Shown in pieces: positions 57,521-64,000 of a stretch of DNA of 64,000 nt. Below the pieces are notes generated by a model. That model saw nothing but the letters and a program-made list of their open reading frames with translations. It made no database searches and had not been told where the DNA came from. A program made the translations under genes and the position numbers. Source of the DNA: Dipteronia dyeriana (Eukaryota > Streptophyta > Magnoliopsida > Sapindales > Sapindaceae); contig CM065296.1 of the NCBI GenBank assembly GCA_032871835.1, positions 112,788,146 to 112,852,145 on the forward strand. Direction: 5' to 3'. How positions within the stretch are numbered: position 1 is the stretch's first letter; every line of letters starts with the position of its first letter.

Positions 57521-59104
57521 TGAAACAAATATTATGGTGTGTATAATATTAATCTAGAGGGGGTGAATAGATTTTAATAAATTTTACCCAATCTTCGTTA
57601 AAGGTCAAGTTGACGAAAATTCCCCTAGCTAATTACAATAAAATCACAAGTGTAAAAATACGAAAATAATAAAGACACTTGAGATATACGTGGAAACCCT
57701 CCAAATGGAAAAACCACGGGCTGATGAGTGCGCCACACTAGAACCTCGAATCCACTAATGGAAAATGAATTACAACCTAATCCCGGTTAATAACCCACTA
57801 CCACTACCTAATCCCGGTATAAGTGAACCTAGTCCATCTTGCTTGCGATTTAAGCTACCTACTCCCGGAATCAACACAAATCTTACTTCTCAATGAAGAG
57901 ATAAAATGTCCTATGTGAATATATTATGATATTCAATGAACAAACAAGGCTAGGAAACCCTATATGCTTATCTAGGATAATTAGATGACAATTAATGCAA
58001 TCCTAGATATCAAAAGCTAAATGACATGTTCAAAAAGCTTAGCTAAACATAGATCAAACAATTTTATGAAGCTATCACAATACAACACTCAATCATGTCA
58101 TCACAACAATCTCTAATTTGTATCTAGAATATGTTCTAAGAGCATACAAATAATTACAGAGATGGTTTAGCAAGCAAAACATTTAACTTGTAAGAAGATA
58201 GTGAAGAACTTACCAAACAAGATGCGATTAAGCAACCATATCCATTGATGCACTCTAAATGAACTTAGATGATGCAAGATGAAGTTTTTATGAATATGGG
58301 AATGCTTTGAGTGATTAAAAATGAGTTCGTGGAAGAGTTTTTCCTTTGAAATGTGTTCTAAGAAAAATATATGATGTTCTGAACTATTACACGACCTTAA
58401 AGCAATGAGTTATATATATATGAGACCCAAACAAAGTAAGATCGTTTTGAAAAAAACGTTCCAGCTTCCTCTATATGCGCTGGTCGAGTGGCGCACCACC
58501 AGTGCACAGCATAATTTTTCAATAGGCGCTGGTCGACTGGCACAGCTCAGTGGTGCAACACATACGACGATCCACTGGAATGTTGTGTTGATGAGGCTGC
58601 GCTAGTCGAGTAGCGCACCACTAGCGCACTGCTCATTTTTAAATCTTTGCGCGGGTGCAACAGCGTAACTCAGTGGCGCAACACATTCGACAATCCACTG
58701 AAATGTTACGCTGGTGAGGTGCGCTGGTCGAGTAGCGCACCAACAGCGCAATGCCTATTTTCAACACTCAAACACACAAAATCAATAAGTTCAAGAGTGA
58801 TGAAAAATTCATCATATTCTAATGTCAAACATGACATAAAACATTTTAATTATAAGATACAAATAAATCAACAAGAGTTATTTAAACCAAAATGCACACA
58901 AGAATAAACACACAACATATATGGATAAGAGTTATGTATGAATTTGTGAGTGTGTACAACTATCTCTTCAAAGCAAGTAAGCATAAGAATTTTACCTTTG
59001 GTGCTTCTCCTCTTGAGGTCTTGAGAGCCTAAGTTACCCTTACATAAACCCCATAAATGTGGTTTGTTCACAAAATAAGCCAATCAAAAAATGAGGACTT
59101 TACA
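57521..59104 (-). repeat. 5' LTR of the pol-less SIRE relative
   Basis: TGAAACAAATATTATGG to GAGGACTTTACA, same length as the other LTR. GCGCTGGTCGAG-type subrepeats at 58475-58755. Confidence 0.88.
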
Positions 59105-59109
59105 CTGGA

Positions 59110-60663
59110 TTTTTCGGTTCGGTGATTGGAACCAATAACCGAAACGAGAACCAGGTATAAAAAAATCCCTAATTTTCACATATTCTATCTGCCTCACTCT
59201 CAGGCCTCAGCTAACCCTAAATCTCTTAACTTTACCTCTCCCGTCTGCCCCCTCTCTCGTCCGACATCTCTCTCGTCCACCGTCCGGCGTCTCTTTCGTC
59301 CGACGTTCTGGTGAGCCACCATTTCTCTGCTTCTTCGATCGACAACTTGGTCTTGGACTAACATTCTCCGTCTTCTGTCATCTCTCTCGTCCGCCTCTTC
59401 TCTCAACAACGGATGTGATTCTCTTCTCTCCCTCCACCGACCGTAAGTTACTATTATTTTGAATTTTTTCGATTTCAATTTAGTTAATTTATATATTTTT
59501 TTGATTCTTTCGTTTTCAATTTTTATATTTCGTTTTTCCTGTGATAATTTTTTCGATTTTTATATATATTAAGTTACTATTATTTCTGATTTTTTCGATT
59601 TCTCTCAATATGTTTATGAAATCTATTAGGAATTATTGAGAGTATAGAATATGGTGTGGTGCAAAAGCAGAGGATAACTTTGGAGAAGGTTAGTGAGTGA
59701 GAGTGAGAGAGTGAGTGGTGCACAGAACATGGGTTTCACACTTTCACACTTTCACGATTTTGTGTTGCGTTTATCTTTTATTGATTTTTGTTTAGTGCAT
59801 TTGAAGATATATATACATATAGCAACTGTGATTGAGTCATGATTGGTGGATTGAAAGTTTTACCTGTTGTCTGTTGTGACTTGTGCATTTTGCTGTTAAT
59901 TGTGTTCTGAACACAATTGTTTCAGAACAAATATATGGGTTTTAGAACAGAATTGAAGATTTTAATTAATCAAATATTGTTTAATCAATCAAGTTAATTC
60001 AACGAAAAGATGTTTCTTATTGTTTCAAGTTATGTATAGTTTGATTTGGAACTTTGGAGTGGGTCTTGCCTCTTGAGCACTCAAGGATTCAAAGGTTGTT
60101 GGACATTATTGTTTGAAGGATTCAAGGGTTGTTGTGTAGTTTGGATTCAAGGGATGTTTTTATTTGTATTATGAACTTATTGTTTGGATTCAATGGATGT
60201 TTTTATTTGTATTATGGACTTATTTGTATTATAAACTTATTATTTGAATAATTTCTAGTTGTTTTTATTTGTATTATGGACTTATTGTGTGTATAATTTG
60301 TAGTTGTTTTTATTTGTATTATGGACTTATTGTTTGAATAATTTGTAGATGTTTATTTGTTTTTATTTGTATTATGGATTTATACAGTAATTTAATCATA
60401 TTCGGTCCAATAGACTCCACCATATATAATGTTTTTTTTTCTTCAATTTTTTAGGCTACAACAGATTTTATAAATTAAAGCCCAGTAATTGGGCCCAATT
60501 CGTCCAAAACCAAAAAAATCGAACCGATTCAATTCAATCGGTTTTTGATCGATTGACAATTATATATCGGATCTGATCAGATCATTTTTTAAAAAAATGA
60601 ATAGTATCGGTTTTTTATCGGTTCACTCTAAAAGTGAACCGATCCAATCAACGCCCACCCCTA
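59110..60663. other. Right part of the hAT-type element
   Basis: 59190-59440 is C/T-rich with CTCTCGTCCG words, like a transcribed leader, followed by a possible intron start GTAAGTTA (59450). No transposase exon can be named. 60150-60380 is a minisatellite. Confidence 0.5.
60150..60380. repeat. About 46-bp minisatellite inside the hAT element
   Basis: Four to five diverged units with TGTTTTTATTTGTATTATGG and ACTTATTGTTTGAATAATTT. Confidence 0.75.
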
Positions 60664-60798
60664 TTTGAGACACTGATACAGTGCTTTGACTGGGAAGAGT
60701 TTATAGAAGATCAAAGCCAAAAAACCAACCCGAAAAAGGCATGTGGAGATCATATTTCGACCTCGTTGAGCACTTGCTAAGGTGCTTGCTCAGTTTTG

Positions 60799-61123
60799 AT
60801 GTGTGAAGATCTGCAATGTTTCACTTTCTTGTTTTGTTTCGGTGTTCGATGATTGCTAAGATATTTCTGTATTCCATAATCTTGGTTAAGGTCTTCACTT
60901 GGACTGTATGCTGAATTATGTATATATGATTTTCTTTATCCTTATATTAATAAACCATTTGATGATTTTCTTATGCTGTTATGCGTGGAAGCTAGTTGTA
61001 AGTTGTCTAGTAAATATGAAAATGATTTTGAGCTTAATCTGATTGTTTATTTGCTGATTGCCGACTGTACCAATCCTCTTCATGTCAAAGCAAGTGCACC
61101 GACATCTGAAATCATCATCACTT
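60799..61123 (+). other. 3' flank of the P450 wreck
   Basis: Matches 22350-22530 and 26545-26670 after the 20842 copy, showing duplicated 3' flanks. Confidence 0.7.
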
Positions 61124-61199
61124 TGTTCATCTTTAGATGATATCAGGGCTTAGTTCATCTTTAGATGATATCATGGCTTAGTTCAATTTTAGATGATAT
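61124..61199. repeat. 28-bp tandem repeat, three copies
   Basis: Units around GTTCATCTTTAGATGATATC and GGGCTTA, immediately left of the hAT MITE; the last unit supplies its target site. Confidence 0.85.
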
Positions 61200-61772
61200 C
61201 AGGGGCGGAGGTGTTTGAATTTCAGTCGGGCCTGAATTTTTGGAAAAAAAAAAATATTATGTTATTATTACAAAAGTGACCCTCATTGTTTCTCTTCTAC
61301 TAAAGTAACATTAAATTACAATTTTATTTACTAAATTATCCTAATTAAAACAATATGTTCCGGACATAAATTAAAACATATTATACAAACAAATTAAAAT
61401 TGTTGAAACACAATTTCAATCTTTGAAGCATAATTTAACGGAACGTGTTAAATTTATATTATTGATTGTTAAAAAAATAAAAATAAATAAATAAAGTTAA
61501 ATTATCTTTTTGATTGACAAGTGTATAATTTTGTTTTATTGAATCTGAGTAGAAACTAGTTTTGTTAAATTTTAGTAGCAGTAAGTCCACATGTAAATAT
61601 GTATTTTTCATTTCTTGACAATTCAATCCAATTGTTATTATATGTTGCAATGTCAAACAATTATATATATACCCAACCATGAACACAATAAATTAATAAA
61701 ATTTTCATACATAGTTAAGATTTGCGTTAAAAAATTTAGCCCGTCTATTAAAACATCTTGGCTTTGCCCCTG
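61200..61772. mobile_element. hAT-type MITE, 573 bp
   Basis: Ends CAGGGGCGGAG and (reverse) CAGGGGCAAAG, flanked by GATGATAT (61192-61199) and AATGATAT (61773-61780), an 8-bp duplication with one change. No coding capacity. Confidence 0.78.
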
Positions 61773-61780
61773 AATGATAT

Positions 61781-62127
61781 AGTTTTAATTGGTAACATTA
61801 TGCAGATAGGATCAAATTCTAAATGAACCCAGACCTCAAACTTTTTGGCTGTCAAATAACTATAAACCTGTAATTAATCTACACCATACGACACACATCT
61901 CCATGACTATATTAACAAATGAAAAGAGAGACAATGACGTTTAAGGTTTGAGGGATGCTACTTGATTTCTTGTTCGCAATCTTTCGCAGTTGCTTACGCA
62001 GTAGACACTAGCCACCAAACTTCTGCTTGGAAGACTAGGTAAATTCTTGAGTGAAAAGGTACCTTTGCATAATCAAATTAAATATTCTTGTCTATTTACT
62101 AGCTTAGGCGTCACTCAATCTTTCCTT
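61781..62127. other. Upstream flank of the 62216 P450
   Basis: No gene seen; ordinary intergenic DNA leading to the promoter. Confidence 0.5.
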
Positions 62128-62135
62128 TATAAACT
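62128..62135 (+). promoter_or_regulatory. Candidate TATA box of the 62216 P450
   Basis: TTATAAAC 88 bp before the preferred ATG, leaving a leader of about 55-60 nt. Confidence 0.55.
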
Positions 62136-62215
62136 ATCATCATATTCAAACACAACTCATCTTATCCCAACACAATTACATGCCCAACAACAAAACTGAT
62201 CGAAAACATATTTTC

Positions 62216-63957
62216 ATGGCCATGGAGGAAACATGGTTACTTATCGTTTCTGCAACGTCTTTTCTCTTTTTTCTTCACATTTTGAAGCATTTTTTTCGCA
62301 AACAAACACAATGCAAGAATCACCCACCAAGCCCACCAAATTCATTTCCCATAATTGGCCATCTCCATCTCTTGAAAGAACCCATCCAAAGAGAATTACA
62401 AAACCTGTCAAACAAATACGGCTCAATCTTGAAGCTTTCCTTTGGCAACCGAAATGTACTAGTCTTATCCTCCCCATCCGCCATCGAAGAAGTCTTTTCC
62501 AAAAACGACATCGTCTTTGCGAATAGGCCACGTCTTCTTGTTGGCAAGTACATAAACTATAACTACACCTCAGTAGGAGCTTCCCCGTACGGTCAACATT
62601 GGCGCAATCTCCGCCGTCTTATGGCACTTGAAATCTTCTCAGCAAGCCGTCTCAAAACATTTCTGAGTATTCGGCAAGACGAGGTTAGACTGTTACTCAA
62701 AAATCTTCATCTTCAGAGTTCGATCCAGAGTAGTAGTTTCACGAAAGTGGAGATGAAGTCAAAGTTATCCGAGCTATCTTTTAATGTGATCATGAGAATG
62801 GTTGCAGGCAAAAGATATTTCGGTGTAGAAGCTGATTCAGAGGAAGCTAAGATTTTTCGGTATGTTAGCAAGGAGATTTTGGAAATCGGTGGAGTATCAA
62901 ATCCAGTGGATTTTATACCAGCTCTACGTTGGTTGAATTACAATAGTTTTGAGAAAAGAGTGAAGATAGTGTCGAAAAAATTTGATTCATTCATGCAGAA
63001 TTTGATAGATGAGAATCAAATTCGAGCCGGAAAGATCGGTCCAGGTGGTGATGATCAAGAAAAAAAAACTAGAACAGTGATCGACTCTATGCTTTCTTTA
63101 CAAGAATCAGAACCAAATAACTACACTGATGAAATCATCAAAGGCATGATATTGGTATGTACAATCAAGAAATTCTTAGTATCGATTGTTCTCGCTGTTG
63201 AACTGATCTTTGTCCCAGTCTCAACAGATCCGCTGACATCCGTAATCAGAGATTAATATTATTAATTTTTTCACTGTAACAGTCTTTAAATGCACCTTGA
63301 TAATTAATGATTCCTGTATATATGCAGACACTGCTATCTGCGGGCACAGACACATCGGCGGCAACTATAGAGTGGGCTATGTCACTTCTCCTCAACCATC
63401 CTGATGTGTTAAAGAAGGCCAGAGCAGAGGTTGACAATTATGTTGGTCATGACTGTTTAGTAGACGAACCTGATCTTGCCAAGCTACCTTATATCCAAAG
63501 CATAGTAAATGAGACCCTGAGATTGTATCCAACTGTACCACTTCTAGTGCCACATGAATCATCGGATGACACCACCATCGGAGGGTACCATGTACCGCGA
63601 CAAACAATGTTAATGGTGAACGCGTGGGCCGTTCACAGGGACCCCAAGGTCTGGGATGATCCTACAAGTTTCAAGCCCGAAAGATTTGAAGGATTAATGA
63701 AAGGTGGTCATGAAGCATATAATTATAAGTTTGTACCGTTTGGATTGGGACGACGAGCTTGCCCTGGCGCTGGCCTAGCCAACAGAGTAATTGGGTTGTC
63801 ATTAGCTGCGTTAATTCAATGCTTCGAATGGGAGAGAATTAGCGAAGAGGAAGTGGACATGAGCCAAGGAACTTTTGTTACCATGCCTAAAGCCAAACCA
63901 TTGGTGGCTATGTGCAAATCACGCCACTCCATGTCCACCCTTCTCTCCCAACTATGA
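62216..63957 (+). CDS. CYP81-like cytochrome P450, two exons, canonical
   Basis: Exon 1 62216-63154, exon 2 63328-63957, phase 0, 522 residues. Anchor at residues 5-25, basic patch, hinge [13 protein letters not shown] (37-49), HWRNLRR (128-134), I-helix AGTDTS (318-323) with the usual acid and Thr, ETLR (375-378), PERF (430-433), heme loop [10 protein letters not shown] with Cys458, and the NAWAVHRDP and VPHESS segments typical of CYP81. It is probably a functional ER monooxygenase of phenylpropanoid, isoflavonoid or lignan type; the substrate cannot be told. ATG 62216 (MAMEETW) or 62222 is preferred over the in-frame ATG at 62180, which would put a polar stretch before the anchor. It is the most diverged member of this cluster and probably an older paralogue. 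Confidence 0.93.
63155..63327 (+). other. Intron of the 62216 P450 (173 bp)
   Basis: GTATGT at the start, TATGCAG at the end, same position and phase as in the 18270 gene. Confidence 0.9.
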
Positions 63958-64000
63958 TATTAATTAGTGCTGCTTTATTGTTTTTCGAATTATTTATGTT

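Larger units (their letters stand above)
52389..59104 (-). mobile_element. SIRE-like Copia derivative lacking pol
   Basis: Perfect CTGGA duplications (52384-52388, 59105-59109). Two LTRs of about 1584 bp each (52389-53972, 57521-59104), the same primer site as its relative (TGGTATCAGAGC on the minus strand, about 57508-57519), and purine tract AGCCAAAGGGGGATA. The internal 3.5 kb encodes only gag. Protease, integrase, RT and RNase H are absent; the gag end is joined near 55240-55300 to sequence matching the last codons of pol in the 37408 element. A gag-only, non-autonomous form. Confidence 0.9.
52265..60663. mobile_element. hAT-type element interrupted by a Copia element
   Basis: Ends TAGGGGTGGGC and GCCCACCCCTA form perfect 11-bp inverted repeats. 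Flanking 8-mers CTTGGAAC (52257-52264) and TTTGAGAC (60664-60671) are both close to CTTGGGAC, the sister-gene sequence, giving a decayed 8-bp duplication typical of hAT. Its own DNA is 52265-52388 and 59110-60663, about 1.7 kb, with subterminal GAACCG-type words. No transposase domain (such as the hATC region) is visible, so it is non-autonomous. Confidence 0.82.
48918..60798 (+). pseudogene. CYP81-like P450 pseudogene carrying nested insertions
   Basis: P450 pieces in order: 48918-49272, 50846-51478, about 52106-52264 and 60664-60798. It starts MDALFYLSVAVSIITIVYH, shifts frame by an extra base at about 49010 in the proline hinge, and is cut in the helix C region by a solo LTR. The next piece reads FFDMLDFNIMMKIVAGKK, MALGDYFPYLRWLTYYG, and, intronless like the 20842 copy, crosses into MAGTHTTVI. 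About 220 bp including ExxR are replaced by LTR-like DNA. The heme loop reads FGLGIRVCLKKG, losing the Gly after Cys, then a hAT insertion precedes the last 45 codons. Closest to the 20842 copy. Confidence 0.9.

Overview
The window is nuclear DNA of a flowering plant, most likely a eudicot. It is AT-rich and full of nested LTR retrotransposons of the Athila (Gypsy), SIRE-like (Copia) and Tork-like (Copia) kinds, with hAT-type elements, a tRNA-derived SINE, satellites and microsatellites. The resident genes are a plus-strand tandem cluster of CYP81-like cytochrome P450s. All assignments come from reading the sequence; no database search was run.

P450 cluster. Two copies have complete two-exon reading frames: 18270-19895, whose conserved residues are altered, and 62216-63957, which is canonical. 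A third (20842-22349) is freshly broken by one frameshift and two stops. A fourth (48918-60798) is a wreck carrying a solo LTR, an LTR-like insertion with a deletion, and a hAT element that itself holds a retrotransposon. Two short relics (15626-15753 and 17325-17426) lie before the first gene. The two dead full-length copies share an exact loss of the intron that both reading-frame-intact copies keep. Flanking DNA was duplicated along with the genes.

Nested mobile DNA, left to right. A solo LTR with TSD ATTAA (644-15317) was split by a degenerate Athila element (1638-14625, minus strand). A second solo LTR (15918-16880, TSD ATGCA), a hAT MITE and a SINE follow. A decayed Tork-like Copia (22531-26539, TSD CATAT) sits in the 3' flank of the 20842 P450. 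26.7-33.4 kb is a patchwork of gene fragments (PPR-like, DUF1985-like, exocyst SEC5-like) with minisatellites and a long hairpin. 34.4-36.2 kb is an array of roughly 85-bp units. An inverted-repeat element (about 36.8-47.7 kb) encloses a SIRE-like Copia (37408-47022, TSD CTCTG). In the P450 wreck, a second copy of the first solo LTR family (49273-50845) and a hAT element (52265-60663) are found; the hAT contains a pol-less SIRE relative (52389-59104, TSD CTGGA).

The P450s would act as ER-anchored monooxygenases of specialised metabolism. The retroelements are all broken by stops, frameshifts or deletions and look immobile by themselves. All four retrotransposons with internal regions lie on the minus strand, opposite to the P450 genes.
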